Source: Samsonia erythrinae
GTDB taxonomy: Bacteria; Pseudomonadota; Gammaproteobacteria; Enterobacterales; Enterobacteriaceae
Assembly (NCBI RefSeq): GCF_004342665.1
Contig: NZ_SMBY01000008.1
Span: 62,001-126,000 of the forward strand
Reading direction: 5' to 3'
DNA: 64,000 bases
A program made the position numbers and the translations under genes. Below are positions 49,208 through 61,186 of this stretch, in pieces; position 1 is the first letter of the stretch; each line of letters starts with the position of its first letter. The notes beneath the pieces are model-generated. The model saw only the letters and a list, made by a program, of their open reading frames with translations. It did not search any database and was not told the origin of the DNA.

Positions 49208-51097
49208 TCAGGCGCTGCGACGCAGCAACCCCTGTTTTTTCAGCCAAACCAACAAAATGGAGATCGCCGCTGGCGTGATACCGGAAATCCGCGAAGCCTG
49301 ACCTATTGATACCGGTTTGTGATCGTTTAGCTTGGCAATAACCTCATTGGACAACCCGCTAACCTGTTTGTAATCCAGATCGGCAGGCAGCAGCGTATTC
49401 TCATTGCGCAACTGTTTCTCGATCTCATCCTGTTGGCGGGCGATATATCCTTCATATTTGACTTGAATTTCAACCTGTTCCGCCGCCTGTTCATCAGCCA
49501 ATGCCGGAGCAAACAGCGGTAAAGCGGTAAGCTTAACGTAGTCCACTTCCGGGCGACGCAGCAGCTCTTCGCCGTTGGCTTCACGAGACAGCGGTGTTTT
49601 CAACAGCGAATTAACTTGTTCCACCTGCTCGGCGTGAGGATGTACCTGAATATCGCGCAGACGCTGGCGTTCTTTCTCGATATTTTCAAGTTTTTCATTG
49701 AAACGCGCCCAGCGATAGTCATCAACCATCCCCAGTTTACGACCAATTTCGGTTAAACGCAGATCGGCGTTATCTTCGCGCAGCATCAGCCGATATTCGG
49801 CGCGTGACGTGAACATACGATAGGGCTCTTTGGTTCCCAACGTACAGAGATCGTCAACCAGTACGCCCAGATAGGCCTGATCGCGGCGCGGCGACCAGCC
49901 TTCCTGATCGGCAGCCAAACGCGCCGCATTCAACCCTGCCAGCATGCCTTGCGCCGCAGCTTCTTCATAACCGGTCGTGCCGTTGATCTGTCCGGCAAAG
50001 AACAAACCGTGAACGAATTTATTTTCCAGCGTGGGTTTCAGATCGCGGGGATCGAAGAAATCGTACTCAATGGCATAACCGGGACGAACAATGCGCGCAT
50101 TTTCCATCCCGGTCATGGAACGCACAATTTGCCATTGGACGTCAAACGGCAAACTGGTTGAGATCCCGTTAGGGTAAATCTCGTTGCTGGTCAGCCCCTC
50201 GGGTTCGAGGAAGATCTGATGCGCGTTACGATCGGCGAACCGCATCACCTTGTCTTCGATCGAAGGACAGTAGCGGGGACCGATCCCTTCAATGATCCCA
50301 GCGTACATCGGGCTGCGATCGAGGTTATTGCGGATCACCTCATGCGTTTTTTCATTCGTGTGCGTGATATAACACGGCATTTGCGCCGGATGCTGGCTTG
50401 GATTGCCCAGAAATGAGAATACCGGCAGCGGGTTATCGCCGTGTTGCTGAGTGAGCACGCTAAAATCAATTGTTCTGGCGTCAATACGCGGCGGCGTTCC
50501 CGTTTTCAGGCGATTGACGCGTAGCGGCAGTTCACGCAGACGGCGCGCCAGTGGAATGGACGGCGGATCGCCTGCACGGCCACCGCTGTAATTATCCAGA
50601 CCAATGTGGATCTTGCCGTCGAGGAACGTTCCTACCGTCAACACAACGGCTTTCGCGCGGAATTTCAGTCCCATCTGAGTCACGGCGCCAACGACGCGAT
50701 CGTTTTCCACGATTAGATCGTCCACCGCCTGTTGGAAGATCGTCAGGTTAGGCTGGTTTTCCAGCGCGGTGCGAACCGCCTGCCGATAGAGTACGCGATC
50801 GGCCTGTGCGCGAGTGGCTCTGACCGCCGGGCCTTTACTGCTGTTTAGTATCCTAAACTGGATGCCCGCCTGATCGACAGCACGCGCCATCAATCCCCCC
50901 ATGGCATCGATCTCTTTCACCAAATGACCCTTGCCAATACCCCCGACAGCCGGGTTACAGGACATTTGCCCCAGCGTATCGATATTGTGAGTCAGTAAAA
51001 GCGTCTGTCGGCCCATTCGTGCAGAGGCCATCGCCGCTTCTGTTCCGGCATGACCGCCACCGATGACAATGACGTCAAAGGGATCTGGATAAAACAT
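49208..51097 (-). CDS. mnmG: tRNA uridine-34 5-carboxymethylaminomethyl modification enzyme MnmG (GidA)
   Basis: A 629-residue FAD protein. FAD-binding start: [23 protein letters not shown]; further family motifs are [28 protein letters not shown]-type segment [17 protein letters not shown], and the second Cys-containing [20 protein letters not shown]. With MnmE it modifies wobble uridines in tRNA. It borders oriC, transcribed away from it, as in E. coli. Confidence 0.97.
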   Translation of the reverse strand: MFYPDPFDVIVIGGGHAGTEAAMASARMGRQTLLLTHNIDTLGQMSCNPAVGGIGKGHLVKEIDAMGGLMARAVDQAGIQFRILNSSKGPAVRATRAQADRVLYRQAVRTALENQPNLTIFQQAVDDLIVENDRVVGAVTQMGLKFRAKAVVLTVGTFLDGKIHIGLDNYSGGRAGDPPSIPLARRLRELPLRVNRLKTGTPPRIDARTIDFSVLTQQHGDNPLPVFSFLGNPSQHPAQMPCYITHTNEKTHEVIRNNLDRSPMYAGIIEGIGPRYCPSIEDKVMRFADRNAHQIFLEPEGLTSNEIYPNGISTSLPFDVQWQIVRSMTGMENARIVRPGYAIEYDFFDPRDLKPTLENKFVHGLFFAGQINGTTGYEEAAAQGMLAGLNAARLAADQEGWSPRRDQAYLGVLVDDLCTLGTKEPYRMFTSRAEYRLMLREDNADLRLTEIGRKLGMVDDYRWARFNEKLENIEKERQRLRDIQVHPHAEQVEQVNSLLKTPLSREANGEELLRRPEVDYVKLTALPLFAPALADEQAAEQVEIQVKYEGYIARQQDEIEKQLRNENTLLPADLDYKQVSGLSNEVIAKLNDHKPVSIGQASRISGITPAAISILLVWLKKQGLLRRSA

Positions 51098-51482
51098 GGA
51101 ACTGCTCCTCGCATTATTGCGAATGATGAGTGGTTAACGATCGTTACTTGCCCTGGGGTGGGGGATTTTACTCAACTTTGCGTCAACGACCAAGCACGTT
51201 GGATCGTCGTTAATTAAAGAAAGATCTTTTTATTTAAAGATCTCTTTATTAGATCTCTTATTAGGATCGTCGTGTTATGTGGATAAGTGATTATTCATAT
51301 TAAAGATCAAGAGAATGGAGAAGATCCTTACCTGTGAATGATCGGTGATCCTAGCCAGTATAAGCTGGGATCTTAATGAGGATTTATTCACAGGATAAAA
51401 AACACACAGCGGTTGTTATTGGGATAACTACTGGTTTTACACGTGAAATAATTATAGTTATCCACATCTGTTCGGTGTTTTT
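51098..51482. other. Chromosomal replication origin oriC
   Basis: Between mnmG and mioC. AT-rich unwinding element with three GATCT-starting 13-mers at 51223-51235, 51239-51251 and 51252-51264. DnaA boxes: R1 TGTGGATAA (51278-51286), R2 TGTGAATGA (51333-51341), R3-like TTATTCACA (51384-51392), R4 TTATCCACA (51458-51466). Ten GATC Dam/SeqA sites fall between 51201 and 51373. The segment GTGAATGATCGGTGATCCT and GTATAAGCTGGGATC correspond to E. coli oriC almost word for word. Confidence 0.95.
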
Positions 51483-51932
51483 TTAATCTTTTTTGAGTAA
51501 ATCGATCCAGGATCCCAACCAGATTTCTGCCGGATCCTCCGGAATTTGATGTTCCGTAATGTCGATCGTCAGAACATCGCCGATCCGTCTCGCCCCCGAT
51601 TGGGTTAATACACGATCTGCCGTCAGGATCGCGCCACAAAATGTGTCGTACTCTTTACTGCCAATCCCCACCGCGCCAAAACGAATCTGAGAAAGATCGG
51701 TTTTCTGCTGTGCCAATTGTTCAAACAGAGTTTTCAGGTTATCGGGAAATTCCCCAGCGCCGTGCGTGGATGTCACCACCAGCCATATTCCGCTTTCTGG
51801 CAGCTCGCTGAGTTCAGGGCCGTGCAGAATTTCAGTGGAAAAATCCTCTTTTTCCAGCAATTCAGCCAGGTGTTCTGCGACATATTCGGCGCTGCCAAGG
51901 GTACTGCCGCTGATAAGGGTAATGTCTGCCAT
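51483..51932 (-). CDS. mioC: Flavodoxin-like protein MioC
   Basis: Starting at MADITLISGS (51932) the protein is 149 residues, like E. coli MioC; a start at 51962 would add 10 atypical residues. FMN-phosphate loop: LISGSTLGSAEYVAEHL; second flavin loop VVTSTHGAGEFPDNL; third YDTFCGAI. MioC is an FMN flavodoxin implicated in biotin synthase electron supply. Its transcription enters oriC. A DnaA box upstream suggests the DnaA repression known in E. coli. Confidence 0.95.
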   Translation of the reverse strand: MADITLISGSTLGSAEYVAEHLAELLEKEDFSTEILHGPELSELPESGIWLVVTSTHGAGEFPDNLKTLFEQLAQQKTDLSQIRFGAVGIGSKEYDTFCGAILTADRVLTQSGARRIGDVLTIDITEHQIPEDPAEIWLGSWIDLLKKD

Positions 51933-51991
51933 AGCGATCCCATCCGATAAAAGACGGGACATTGTACGCTGTGATCTGGCTGGGATCTACC

Positions 51992-52000
51992 TGTGGATAA
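51992..52000 (-). promoter_or_regulatory. DnaA box in the mioC promoter
   Basis: TGTGGATAA on the plus strand, a perfect high-affinity DnaA box (TTATCCACA on minus), 60 bp before the mioC start. Equivalent to the DnaA-regulated mioC promoter box of E. coli. Confidence 0.75.
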
Positions 52001-52021
52001 TATGGGTATAGGAAAAAAGCA

Positions 52022-52483
52022 TTATGGCACGATCGTCCGCATAATGGGGTTTTGCAGGGAGATCAGGGTTTCAGTGGACTGAATTTCATCAATGGTTTGG
52101 ATCTTGTTGATAAGTACATGTTGCAGCGCGTCGATCGAACGGCACATGACCTTGATAAAGATGCTGTAATGGCCGGTGGTGTAGTAGGCCTCGACGACTT
52201 CTTCCAGATTGTTCAGCTTTTCCAGCGCGGAGGGATAATCCTTGGCGCTCTTGAGAATGATGCCGATAAAGCAGCATACGTCATAACCCAGCTGTTTTGG
52301 GTTCACGTCCAGCCTCGTGCCGACAATGATGCCTGACTGCTTCATTTTTTCCACTCTGACATGGATGGTGCCGGGGCTGACGGAGAATTGTTTTGCCAGT
52401 TCGGCGTAAGGGGTGCGCGCATTGCCCATTAATGCGGAAAGAATGCCGCGATCGAGATTATCGATCTGATAAATTTCAGCCAT
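52022..52483 (-). CDS. asnC: Lrp-family regulator AsnC
   Basis: A 153-residue regulator with an N-terminal HTH (LDRGILSALMGNARTPYAELAKQFSVSPGTIHVRVEKMKQSGII) and a C-terminal RAM domain (VCCFIGIILKSAKDYPSALEKL, VVEAYYTTGHYSIFIKVMC). AsnC senses asparagine and activates the divergent asnA gene. It is transcribed toward mioC and oriC, with asnA on the other side, as in E. coli. Confidence 0.96.
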   Translation of the reverse strand: MAEIYQIDNLDRGILSALMGNARTPYAELAKQFSVSPGTIHVRVEKMKQSGIIVGTRLDVNPKQLGYDVCCFIGIILKSAKDYPSALEKLNNLEEVVEAYYTTGHYSIFIKVMCRSIDALQHVLINKIQTIDEIQSTETLISLQNPIMRTIVP

Positions 52484-52634
52484 TTTGAGCCTCCTGTTTT
52501 AACGAATAGTCATTTTATACCGTTATAAAATGACGGATTAAAAGCACAACCGCAATTTATCCATAAGAATATTGAATGACTAACCCTTTTTATTGCTTAA
52601 TGAGTAACAAATACGATTGACAAGAGATGCGGCA

Positions 52635-53627
52635 ATGAAAAAACAGTACATCGAAAAACAACAGCAAATCAGCTTCGTTAAGTCTTTTTTCTCCAGTCAG
52701 TTGGAGCAGCTTCTGGGGCTGATTGAAGTCCAGGCGCCGATTCTCAGTCGTATCGGCGATGGTACGCAGGATAACTTATCCGGTACGGAAAAAGCGGTAC
52801 AGGTAAAGGTTAAGGCGCTGCCGGATGCAGCTTTTGAAGTGGTTCACTCTCTTGCCAAGTGGAAACGTAAGACGCTGGGCAGCTATGATTTTAGCCGCGG
52901 CGAAGGAATTTATACCCATATGAAAGCCCTGCGCCCGGACGAAGATCGCTTGAGTCCGATCCACTCCGTCTATGTCGATCAGTGGGATTGGGAGCGTGTG
53001 ATGGGCGACGGCGAGCGTCATGCCGACTACCTGAAGTCCACAGTCGAGAAAATTTATCAGGGCATTAAAGCGACGGAAGCTGCCGTGCATCAGGCGTTTG
53101 GCATTCAGCCTTTCCTGCCGGCGCAGATCCACTTTGTCCACACCGAAACGTTGCTAGAACGTTACCCTGAGCTGGATGCCAAAGGGCGTGAACGCGCCAT
53201 TGCCAAAGAGCTGGGCGCGGTCTTCCTGATTGGGATCGGCGGTAAACTGTCCAGCGGGCAGCCTCACGATGCGCGCGCGCCGGATTATGATGACTGGACA
53301 ACGCCGGGCGAGCAGGGACTGGCTGGTCTGAATGGCGATATCCTGGTGTGGAACCCGGTTCTGAACGATGCCTTTGAGATTTCATCAATGGGGATCCGCG
53401 TGGATGCCGATGCGTTAAAACGCCAGTTGGCGTTGACGCAGGACGAAGAGCGTCTGAAGCTCGAATGGCATCAGGCGCTGCTGCGTGGCGAAATGCCGCA
53501 AACGATCGGCGGGGGGATTGGGCAGTCCCGTCTGGTCATGCTGTTACTGCAACTGTCGCACATTGGACAGGTTCAGTGCGGCGTGTGGCCGCAACCGCTG
53601 CGCGAGTCGGTTTCCGGTCTGCTTTAA
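52635..53627 (+). CDS. asnA: Aspartate-ammonia ligase AsnA
   Basis: From ATG 52635 the enzyme is 330 residues, identical in length to E. coli AsnA; a TTG at 52617 is rejected. Class II synthetase-like motifs: [43 protein letters not shown] and the C-terminal [27 protein letters not shown]. It makes asparagine from aspartate, ammonia and ATP. It overlaps viaA by 4 bp at convergent stops. Confidence 0.96.
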   Translation: MKKQYIEKQQQISFVKSFFSSQLEQLLGLIEVQAPILSRIGDGTQDNLSGTEKAVQVKVKALPDAAFEVVHSLAKWKRKTLGSYDFSRGEGIYTHMKALRPDEDRLSPIHSVYVDQWDWERVMGDGERHADYLKSTVEKIYQGIKATEAAVHQAFGIQPFLPAQIHFVHTETLLERYPELDAKGRERAIAKELGAVFLIGIGGKLSSGQPHDARAPDYDDWTTPGEQGLAGLNGDILVWNPVLNDAFEISSMGIRVDADALKRQLALTQDEERLKLEWHQALLRGEMPQTIGGGIGQSRLVMLLLQLSHIGQVQCGVWPQPLRESVSGLL

Positions 53628-55102
53628 TCGGCCTGACCGTGCTGCCATCGGCGCATTAAACGGCTTTTTAACCCGGTATCAAAGTGCCAGATATGGTCAA
53701 ATATATGCATGATGCCGGGTTTGCCATGATCGGACATCGCGACGGCGTGGAAACGATGCTGTCGCCGATCCCGACTGCTTTTAACTTTATTTACGACTTC
53801 ATCCGGCAGCCGCTGGGCGATAAAATCTGAAATCACCACCGCATCGGCATCATGCCAGAAGGCGTCCTCCATCTTATCCAGCAGCGCTGACAGGCAGGCG
53901 CTCATATCGGTACCGCCGCGAAACGACTGGCTGAGAAAACGTATTGCCTGATCCAGCCCGTCCGCAGACGTTAATTCATACTTCACCACCCCGGTGGAGA
54001 ACAGCATGATGTAGCAACGGCGATTGTCTGCGAGCGCAATACGCATCAGCGCCAGACAGAAGGCTTTCGCGCAGCGTTCGTTAAAGCCGCCCATAGATCC
54101 CGAGGTATCGACACAGACGATGAACGGGCCGCGCGGCTGTTGTTCATTCTGTTGGTGAAGGACGGGACGCTCCGTGATTTTTTCACGCCAGTTTTCCCCT
54201 TGTAACCGGTAGGTTAGCAGCCGATGTTCCAGCAGACGGCGATAGAATTCGTATTCTATTTCGCGGATGCTCATTGTCGCCAATTCGGTCGGCATCAAAC
54301 GCAAAATGTCGTCGCTCTGATGCACGCCGCTGACCTGCTCGGGCACCGCGGCGGGTTCTTGTATGCGTACTCGAAACGCTTCTTTCGGAGCATCTTGCGT
54401 GAGGATAGACTTGGTTTCCCGGCTGCGTCCCAGTCGTTCCGCCAGTTTTTGTAATGCAGGCTGACGTTGCAGGAAAGCGCCGAAATCCAGCAGTGGACGA
54501 GGATCGGTTTGAATACGCAGTGCGGCGCTGAGATCCCACAGTCGTCCGGCCGCATTGTCATTTTCGGCCAGAATCGGTTCGAGCTTGCCGCTGAGGGTCA
54601 GACGCTGTTGCAGTTCATCCAGCAGGGTTTCCCGCTCCTGTTCCATCAACTGCTGATGCAATGAAACGGTTTGTAGTGTCAGACTTAACCGCCAGCGCTG
54701 AAGAAAGAGCGTGTGGAGCGCACGGGTGATCGTCTGCGTTAAGGTGCTCTCCGGAGGGGGGATCAGCCGTGAGGCCTGCGGCAGAAACGGCGATTCCACG
54801 GTGTTCAGCGTAGCCATAATCGCAGGCAGACGGGTTTGAAAAGTCTGGTTGTCGATCGATTGTGTGCGCTGGTAGCAGTGAAATTCTTTTTCCAGTTCTG
54901 GCGGGACCTGCGTCGTGCGCAGGCGCTGCTTTAACGTTTCTTTCCAGTGGGGAAGATCATTGAGTAATGCGGACTTCAGGCTGGGATACTTTTCAAAGAA
55001 GAACGCAATCTGAGGCGTCGCCAGCAGCGTGACGACAAGCTCGTCCAACAACTCGTTCTCATCTATCGACAGCAACATTTCCAGCGATTCCAGCGTAATC
55101 AT
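53624..55102 (-). CDS. viaA: VWA-domain protein ViaA (partner of RavA)
   Basis: From ATG 55102 ([11 protein letters not shown]) 492 residues, versus about 483 in E. coli; an upstream frame to 55180 lies inside ravA and is rejected. The N-terminal half is helical; the C-terminal VWA domain has an intact [35 protein letters not shown] and [17 protein letters not shown]. ViaA stimulates the RavA ATPase and associates with respiratory complex I and fumarate reductase in E. coli. It begins 5 bp after ravA. Confidence 0.95.
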   Translation of the reverse strand: MITLESLEMLLSIDENELLDELVVTLLATPQIAFFFEKYPSLKSALLNDLPHWKETLKQRLRTTQVPPELEKEFHCYQRTQSIDNQTFQTRLPAIMATLNTVESPFLPQASRLIPPPESTLTQTITRALHTLFLQRWRLSLTLQTVSLHQQLMEQERETLLDELQQRLTLSGKLEPILAENDNAAGRLWDLSAALRIQTDPRPLLDFGAFLQRQPALQKLAERLGRSRETKSILTQDAPKEAFRVRIQEPAAVPEQVSGVHQSDDILRLMPTELATMSIREIEYEFYRRLLEHRLLTYRLQGENWREKITERPVLHQQNEQQPRGPFIVCVDTSGSMGGFNERCAKAFCLALMRIALADNRRCYIMLFSTGVVKYELTSADGLDQAIRFLSQSFRGGTDMSACLSALLDKMEDAFWHDADAVVISDFIAQRLPDEVVNKVKSSRDRRQHRFHAVAMSDHGKPGIMHIFDHIWHFDTGLKSRLMRRWQHGQAD

Positions 55103-55107
55103 CGGCG

Positions 55108-56607
55108 TTAGTCCTGTCGCTCTGATTGCTGGATTTGTTCGGCGACGTATTGCAGGCTGTCTTCGATTTTCGCCAGCCATGCGCCGGGGACGAACAAACA
55201 GGGCTGATGCTGATTGAACATGCGCCGCTGTTCGCGAAGCTGCATGTTCAGCTTGTCATACTCATCGACAATTTCGGCAGGGAGCGTGCAGTCGCGTTTT
55301 TCCGGCAGAGAAAGGATAGAAGATTGCAGGCTAATGTCGCGAACGGCCAGATGTTGACGATCGTCCACCACCAGATCGAGAGGCTGAGGAAATCCGATGC
55401 CGTTGAGTTTGCCTCGGATTTCCCCGCCTTTTTGCAGCCAGGTTTGGAGCGCATTCCTTTCAATGACCAGATGGCTGATTTCAATATCGTGCAGGATCAG
55501 CGGGCGTTGCAGCGCCAAATCCAGCGTTTCTGCGGTGATGGCGTCAGGGAGGGCGTAGTGAAATTTGCGACCGAATAAATGTCCCTGCTTTTCCACAGAA
55601 AAAGCCTGTAATTCGCTTTGCTCTCTCTGATATTGTTGGCGTTTGACATTGACCTGTTGCAGACGGAACAGCAGCGTTTTTTGCTGGTAGGCATGCTCGG
55701 TCATCAATAATTCAAGCTGGCGTTCAATCAGTGTCAACGTGTTCTGGTCGTGCCAGAGGCAATCTTTCAGCAGAATGATATCAATAGGTGTAATGGCATC
55801 CCGACCACAGAAAAAGGCACAGGCCTGAAGCAGGTGTAAGGCTTTTTTCCAGCGTCGATCGGAAATGTAAGGTGCCTGTTCCTGCGTTTCCAACTGTTGG
55901 CGCAGGGTATAGATCAGCTCGAAGCAGGCTTCGGGTAGCGTAATGCGCTCTATTTCCTTTTGCCACTGTTGGTACTCTTCATCGCTGACGCTGAGAGCAG
56001 GCGGAACGGGATTATCGTGCTCGCTGGCGTTATTGATCAGCAGCGCGCGAAAATTTTGTTTTTCCTGTACCCGATCGAGCCACAGCCGGATCAACATTCG
56101 GTCATAGAGTGCTTCCAGACCGCCATCTTCCTCTGGCAATTCATTCGATGCGGCAACCAGCAGGCGCATTGGGATGGTGTTTTCGCTGTTGCCATTGCGA
56201 AAACGCCGTTCGTTAATCGCCGTCAGCAGAGTGTTCAAAATCGCGGGGCCGGCTTTCCAGATTTCATCCAGAAATACGATTTCGGCTTCCGGCAGATAGC
56301 CGGCGGTCAGGCGCTGATAGCGACCTTCGTCTTTTAGCGCCTGAATGGAAAGGGGGCCGAAGACCTCTTCTGGCGTGGAAAAGCGCGTCATCAGGTACTC
56401 AAAGGCATTCGCGTGACGAAACGCGAATTTAATACGCCGGGCGATCATGCTTTTCGCGATGCCAGGCGGCCCCAGTAGAAAGACACTTTCCCCGCTTAAC
56501 GCTGCCAGCAAACACAGACGAATGGCGTGCTGTCGTTCATAGAGACCGTGCTCTAGCGCATGGCTGAGGCGCGAAATTCTTTCAGCCAATGCGGTGGATT
56601 GACGCAT
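55108..56607 (-). CDS. ravA: MoxR AAA+ ATPase RavA
   Basis: A 499-residue AAA+ protein. Walker A is [13 protein letters not shown], Walker [31 protein letters not shown], sensor region [24 protein letters not shown] with the arginine finger. The C-terminal LARA-like domain follows (about 330-430). RavA hexamers bind lysine decarboxylase LdcI and, with ViaA, respiratory enzymes. It heads the ravA-viaA operon, divergent from kup. Confidence 0.95.
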   Translation of the reverse strand: MRQSTALAERISRLSHALEHGLYERQHAIRLCLLAALSGESVFLLGPPGIAKSMIARRIKFAFRHANAFEYLMTRFSTPEEVFGPLSIQALKDEGRYQRLTAGYLPEAEIVFLDEIWKAGPAILNTLLTAINERRFRNGNSENTIPMRLLVAASNELPEEDGGLEALYDRMLIRLWLDRVQEKQNFRALLINNASEHDNPVPPALSVSDEEYQQWQKEIERITLPEACFELIYTLRQQLETQEQAPYISDRRWKKALHLLQACAFFCGRDAITPIDIILLKDCLWHDQNTLTLIERQLELLMTEHAYQQKTLLFRLQQVNVKRQQYQREQSELQAFSVEKQGHLFGRKFHYALPDAITAETLDLALQRPLILHDIEISHLVIERNALQTWLQKGGEIRGKLNGIGFPQPLDLVVDDRQHLAVRDISLQSSILSLPEKRDCTLPAEIVDEYDKLNMQLREQRRMFNQHQPCLFVPGAWLAKIEDSLQYVAEQIQQSERQD

Positions 56608-56928
56608 AATGGATCCGTTAGTCCCTTGGTGTATGTACTGAAATCATGTCTGTCTGAATCAGAGGGTTTGACGCATGACGCTTTCAGAAAAAACCGACTC
56701 TTAACAAGTCAATGGTCATAATAAACGGCAGATCACAGATTTTTATTAGAATAGTTATACGCATTATTTATGGGGAATCAATAAACCACTTTTTTCAGGA
56801 TGTTTCGTATACAAAGCCTTGCAGAATAAGAATGGGTTTTTATCCCGATTTGTGCATACTGTGCGTTTTGGGATGAGTTATTGTGAATGACGCGTTCAGC
56901 GGACTGATTAATCACAGAAGATAGGTTT
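56608..56928. promoter_or_regulatory. Divergent ravA / kup region
   Basis: A 321-bp gap that must hold both promoters. AT-rich between 56700 and 56800. I see no defined operator, hairpin with U-tract, or ORF with a ribosome site beyond the presumed promoters. AGATAGG stands shortly before kup. Confidence 0.4.
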
Positions 56929-58797
56929 ATGAGCTCAGAACATAAACGTTCGCTGTCGGCGGTGACGCTGGCAGCCATTGGGGTGGTTTATGGCGATATC
57001 GGCACCAGCCCGCTTTATACGTTAAGGGAATGTCTATCAGGACAATTTGGTTTTGGGGTTGAACCTGATTCGGTCTTTGGTTTTCTTTCACTGATCTTCT
57101 GGCTGCTGGTTCTCGTTGTTTCGTTGAAATACCTGACCTATGTGATGCGTGCAGATAACGCTGGCGAAGGCGGGATCCTCACCCTGATGTCGCTGGCCGG
57201 ACGCAATACCTCCGATCGCATGACGTCCGTACTGGTCATCATGGGGTTGATTGGCGGCAGTTTCTTTTATGGTGAAGTGGTTATTACACCTGCCATTTCG
57301 GTGATGTCGGCAATCGAAGGGCTGGAAATCGTCGCACCGTCGATGGACAGCTATATCGTTCCGTTATCGATTATCGTGCTTACCCTACTGTTTATCATTC
57401 AAAAACACGGTACCGGCAGCGTTGGCAAACTGTTTGCGCCCGTGATGCTAATTTGGTTTTTGGCGCTTGGCGTGCTGGGCGCACGTAGCGTAATCGCTAA
57501 TCCAGAGGTCTTGCAGGCATTGAACCCCTTGTATGCCGTGCGCTTCTTTGCCGAATATAAAGCGGTGTCGTTCTTTGCGCTGGGGGCGGTGGTACTCGCC
57601 ATTACCGGGGTTGAAGCGCTGTATGCCGATATGGGGCATTTTGGCAAATTCCCGATTCGTCTGGCCTGGTTTACAGTCGTGCTGCCGTCTTTGGTATTAA
57701 ATTACTTCGGTCAGGGGGCGCTGTTGTTAAAGAATCCGGAAGCGATCAAGAACCCTTTCTTCCTGCTGGCGCCCGATTGGGCGCTGATCCCGCTGATGTT
57801 GCTGGCGACGCTGGCGACGATTATTGCTTCACAGGCGGTGATCTCCGGCGTTTTCTCGTTGACACGACAGGCGGTGCGCCTTGGCTATCTGCCGCCGATG
57901 CGCATTGTGCATACGTCGGATATGGAGTCCGGTCAGATTTATATTCCGGCAATTAACTGGATGCTCTATATCGCGGTCGTCATTGTAATCGTGAACTTTG
58001 AGCACTCAAGTAATCTGGCTGCGGCTTACGGGATTGCGGTAACGGGGACGATGGTGTTGACCAGCATTCTGTTCTGTACGGTAGCGGCGAAGAACTGGCA
58101 CTGGCACCGTTATCTGGTATGGATTTTACTGACGGGCTTATTGGTTATCGATGTACCGATGTTTCTGGCGAACGTGGTCAAAATTCTGTCTGGCGGCTGG
58201 CTGCCGCTGACGTTGGGCATGGTGATGTTTATTATCATGACGACGTGGAAAAGCGAGCGTTTCAGGCTGCTGCGTCGGCTGCATGAACATGGCAACTCGC
58301 TGGACGCGATGATCGCCTCGCTGGAGAAGTCACCGCCCACGCGGGTGCCGGGCACGGCGGTGTATTTCTCGCGTGCGACTCACGTCATTCCCTTCGCGTT
58401 GCTACATAATCTCAAGCACAACAAGATCCTGCATGAGCGCGTGGTGCTGTTGACCATGCGTACTGAAGATGCGCCCTATGTGTTGAATGCTCGCCGGGTT
58501 ACGGTTGAACAGCTTTCCCCCACGTTCTGGCGGGTGATCGCCAACTACGGCTGGCGTGAGACGCCGGATGTGGAAGCGGTATTTCATCGCTGCTGGCAGG
58601 ATGGGTTAACCTGTCAAATGATGGAAACCTCTTTCTTTATGTCCAATGAATCGCTGACTATCGGCGAGCGTCCGTGGTATCTGCGCTTGCGCGGTAAGCT
58701 GTTTATGATGCTTAGCCGTAACGCGTTGCGTGCGGCGGATCAGTTTGAGATACCGCCGAACAGGCTGATTGAGCTGGGAATACAGGTCGAGATTTAA
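56929..58797 (+). CDS. kup: Low-affinity potassium transporter Kup
   Basis: A 622-residue protein, E. coli length, with about 12 membrane spans in the first 430 residues and a soluble C-terminus. Family motifs: [32 protein letters not shown] and [24 protein letters not shown]. It takes up potassium with protons at the inner membrane, mainly in acid. Position next to ravA and near rbsD is that of E. coli except for the insertion of qseBC-ygiW and the unknown gene before rbsD. Confidence 0.96.
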   Translation: MSSEHKRSLSAVTLAAIGVVYGDIGTSPLYTLRECLSGQFGFGVEPDSVFGFLSLIFWLLVLVVSLKYLTYVMRADNAGEGGILTLMSLAGRNTSDRMTSVLVIMGLIGGSFFYGEVVITPAISVMSAIEGLEIVAPSMDSYIVPLSIIVLTLLFIIQKHGTGSVGKLFAPVMLIWFLALGVLGARSVIANPEVLQALNPLYAVRFFAEYKAVSFFALGAVVLAITGVEALYADMGHFGKFPIRLAWFTVVLPSLVLNYFGQGALLLKNPEAIKNPFFLLAPDWALIPLMLLATLATIIASQAVISGVFSLTRQAVRLGYLPPMRIVHTSDMESGQIYIPAINWMLYIAVVIVIVNFEHSSNLAAAYGIAVTGTMVLTSILFCTVAAKNWHWHRYLVWILLTGLLVIDVPMFLANVVKILSGGWLPLTLGMVMFIIMTTWKSERFRLLRRLHEHGNSLDAMIASLEKSPPTRVPGTAVYFSRATHVIPFALLHNLKHNKILHERVVLLTMRTEDAPYVLNARRVTVEQLSPTFWRVIANYGWRETPDVEAVFHRCWQDGLTCQMMETSFFMSNESLTIGERPWYLRLRGKLFMMLSRNALRAADQFEIPPNRLIELGIQVEI

Positions 58798-58856
58798 GTG
58801 AACCCTCTATACTCGCTATCGTTAACACGCAGGCAGCGACTCGCTGTTTGTTATTA

Positions 58857-58917
58857 GGGAAACACGAGGATGAGGTTCCCGCAGGGACACCTCGCCTCGT
58901 GGTCGACCGAGTATCTC
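58857..58917 (-). repeat. 61-bp dispersed intergenic repeat, copy 2
   Basis: Reverse complement of this stretch runs GAGATAC to GTTTCCC and aligns ungapped to 15494-15554 (46 of 61). It lies between convergent kup and qseC. CACGAGG (58863-58869) and CCTCGTG (58895-58901) pair exactly, with a further GAGG/CCTC and CCC/GGG stem inside, so it forms a strong hairpin that could also end both transcripts. Confidence 0.65.
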
Positions 58918-58939
58918 GATCTTACCCCAACGTAACGTC

Positions 58940-60298
58940 CTATAGCTTTTGCCAATTCACCGACACGATCAGCCCGCCTTCGGGCCGGTTGGTAAAAGTA
59001 ACCTGCATGTGGTGCAGCGTGGCGATGTTGTTAACGATGGAAATCCCCAGACCGCTGCCGGATTTTTCCTGTCCCGGTGGCCGATAAAAGCGCTCTCCGA
59101 TCCTTGACTGCGCCTCACTGCTGAGGCCCGGACCATTATCGGCAACCTGAAAGCCGCGTTCCGTCAGCGTCAGGCTTACCGTTCCCCCCTCATGACTGTA
59201 GCGAATGGCGTTATCCAACAGATTACGCACCAGCAGAGTGAGCAGCAGCGGATGGCCTTGCCGGATAACCGGGGTGTCCGGTACATCCAGCGTCAGTTCG
59301 ATCCCTGCCGCTTGCGCCGTGTGGTAATGCGCGATGGTCGCTTGTTGCAGGAGTTCATTGAACTGAACGGATTGCTGACCTTCGGTATGCGATCCGGCGT
59401 CCAGTCGTGACAGCGTGAGAAGTTGATCCACCAGCCGGGTCGCTCTATCAATGCCTTTATCCAGATTGGTCAACGCATGGCGACGCATAGCCTCGTCGTC
59501 ATGCGCCAATTGCGCCACTTCGGTTTGAACTTTCAACGCCGCCAGCGGGCTACGCAACTCGTGAGCCGCATCGGAGGTAAAACGCCGCTCGCGCACCAGC
59601 ATGTCGCTAATGCGGGAAAAGAGCTGGTTTAACGCGTTGACCAACGGGCGAACTTCCTGCGGGACGTGTTGCGTCATCAGCGGAGTACTTTCGTCAGGCG
59701 AACGCTGTTGCAGCTCATCGGCCATGCGTTTTAGCGGCGAGAGTTCACGTGTCACCAGCCAGTACAGCAGTAACAGCATAATCGGCAGAGCGAACAGCCA
59801 GGGCATCAGGCTGATTTTGACAATATCCAACGTCATGTCCTGACGATATTCCCACTCCTGACCGACGGCGATGACATAACGATGATCCGCCGTCGTCAGC
59901 CAGACGATGCGCCATGCGTCATTATCATCACGCAGTTTGCCGTCGGTGAAGCCGTTGCGCTTATAGTCAAAAATAAAATCTTTGCCGTTATCGCCATCGT
60001 TCAATACCATTTTCCCGTCGCGGGTAAAAATAGCGAAGGCCAGCGCATCATCATCCTGTTTGCCTCGGTTTTTATGTACCAGATTTTTGGTTTTGGGCAG
60101 AGAAGCTGACTGGATTCGCAATTCATCGGGATTCATGGTGGCCAGGTGTTTGGCAAACAGCATTTGCTGAGTATCAAATAATTCATTGATGTTATCGCGC
60201 GTTTGATACCACGAAAGCAGACTGGCTATGCCCCAGCACATCAGTGTCAGCAGTGTAAACCCCGCAATCAGGCGTAAACGCAGGCTGAGCCGCTTCAT
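58940..60298 (-). CDS. qseC: Sensor histidine kinase QseC
   Basis: A 452-residue sensor with two membrane spans (about 10-30 and 160-182) enclosing a periplasmic region, HAMP-like linker, the phosphoacceptor [19 protein letters not shown], and ATP-binding boxes [23 protein letters not shown] and [17 protein letters not shown]. QseC senses autoinducer-3/catecholamine-type signals in E. coli and phosphorylates QseB. It overlaps qseB by ATGA. Adjacent ygiW supports this identity over other PmrB-like sensors. Confidence 0.9.
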   Translation of the reverse strand: MKRLSLRLRLIAGFTLLTLMCWGIASLLSWYQTRDNINELFDTQQMLFAKHLATMNPDELRIQSASLPKTKNLVHKNRGKQDDDALAFAIFTRDGKMVLNDGDNGKDFIFDYKRNGFTDGKLRDDNDAWRIVWLTTADHRYVIAVGQEWEYRQDMTLDIVKISLMPWLFALPIMLLLLYWLVTRELSPLKRMADELQQRSPDESTPLMTQHVPQEVRPLVNALNQLFSRISDMLVRERRFTSDAAHELRSPLAALKVQTEVAQLAHDDEAMRRHALTNLDKGIDRATRLVDQLLTLSRLDAGSHTEGQQSVQFNELLQQATIAHYHTAQAAGIELTLDVPDTPVIRQGHPLLLTLLVRNLLDNAIRYSHEGGTVSLTLTERGFQVADNGPGLSSEAQSRIGERFYRPPGQEKSGSGLGISIVNNIATLHHMQVTFTNRPEGGLIVSVNWQKL

Positions 60299-60957
60299 GG
60301 CGCGTCTCCCAGAATATAGCCCACCCCATGCACGGTACGGATAAACCCGCTGCCCAGCTTTTTGCGCAGGTGGTGGATATGGACTTCTACCGCATTGCTG
60401 GAGACATCATCATCCCACCCGTAGAGCTTTTCTTCCAATTGCGCGCGCGTCAGTATCCGGTTGGGATTGAGCAAAAACAGTTCCAGCAGCGCCAGCTCGC
60501 GGGATTTGAGTATCAACGGCTCATTATTAAAGGTGACGCAGCGAGAACCCGGTTCAAGGGAAACCGCGCCGTGCGTCAGCGCAGGCTGAAGTTGCCCATG
60601 GCGACGGCGAATCAGGGCCTGAAGACGAGCGGCGACTTCCGTCAGCGCAAAGGGCTTGCATAAATAATCATCGGCGCCCTGCTGCAACCCTTCCACACGC
60701 TGTTCTAACGCGTCTCGGGCGGTCAGAATCAATACCGGTTCGTCATGACCAGACTGACGCCACTGGCGCAGAATATCCAGCCCGTCCATACCGGGAAGGC
60801 TGAGGTCGAGCACGACGGCATCATAAGGCGCAGCCTTCAATGCGGCGGCCCCCGCGTTGCCTTCCGTAAACCAGTCTATACTGAAACCCAATTTGATCAG
60901 TCCGGCTTTCAGGCCATCGCCGATCAGACGATCGTCTTCGATTAACAATATTCTCAT
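60295..60957 (-). CDS. qseB: OmpR-family response regulator QseB
   Basis: From ATG 60957 the protein is 220 residues, like QseB; an in-frame start at 61056 is not supported. Receiver domain: [20 protein letters not shown], phosphoacceptor Asp in [16 protein letters not shown] and Lys in [13 protein letters not shown]. The winged-helix DNA-binding domain ends [33 protein letters not shown] repeat CTTAAG-N5-GTTAAG lies upstream and may be its own binding site. Confidence 0.9.
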   Translation of the reverse strand: MRILLIEDDRLIGDGLKAGLIKLGFSIDWFTEGNAGAAALKAAPYDAVVLDLSLPGMDGLDILRQWRQSGHDEPVLILTARDALEQRVEGLQQGADDYLCKPFALTEVAARLQALIRRRHGQLQPALTHGAVSLEPGSRCVTFNNEPLILKSRELALLELFLLNPNRILTRAQLEEKLYGWDDDVSSNAVEVHIHHLRKKLGSGFIRTVHGVGYILGDAP

Positions 60958-61087
60958 GCCTGCCTCGCAGGGAGCGCGTCGCTGTTTTGGGTTTTTATAC
61001 GAAATAGGATGATGGCATGTACAGGAAAACTCGCTGAAATCGGGCGATTCCGGCAATTTTAAACAATAAACATGCGACGACCGACGC

Positions 61088-61104
61088 CTTAAGATTCTGT
61101 TAAG
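61088..61104. promoter_or_regulatory. QseB/PmrA-type direct repeat between qseB and ygiW
   Basis: CTTAAGATTCTGTTAAG: two (C/G)TTAAG units with a 5-bp spacer, the arrangement bound by PmrA and by related OmpR-type regulators such as QseB. It sits between divergent qseBC and ygiW, suggesting control of both. Confidence 0.55.
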
Positions 61105-61186
61105 AATCGTTTGTTTTAATCTTTTCCGAAGAGAGATGACTCCCGCAGCTTAACTGCGAAACAATTGGTAAATAAGGAAGGTAAAC

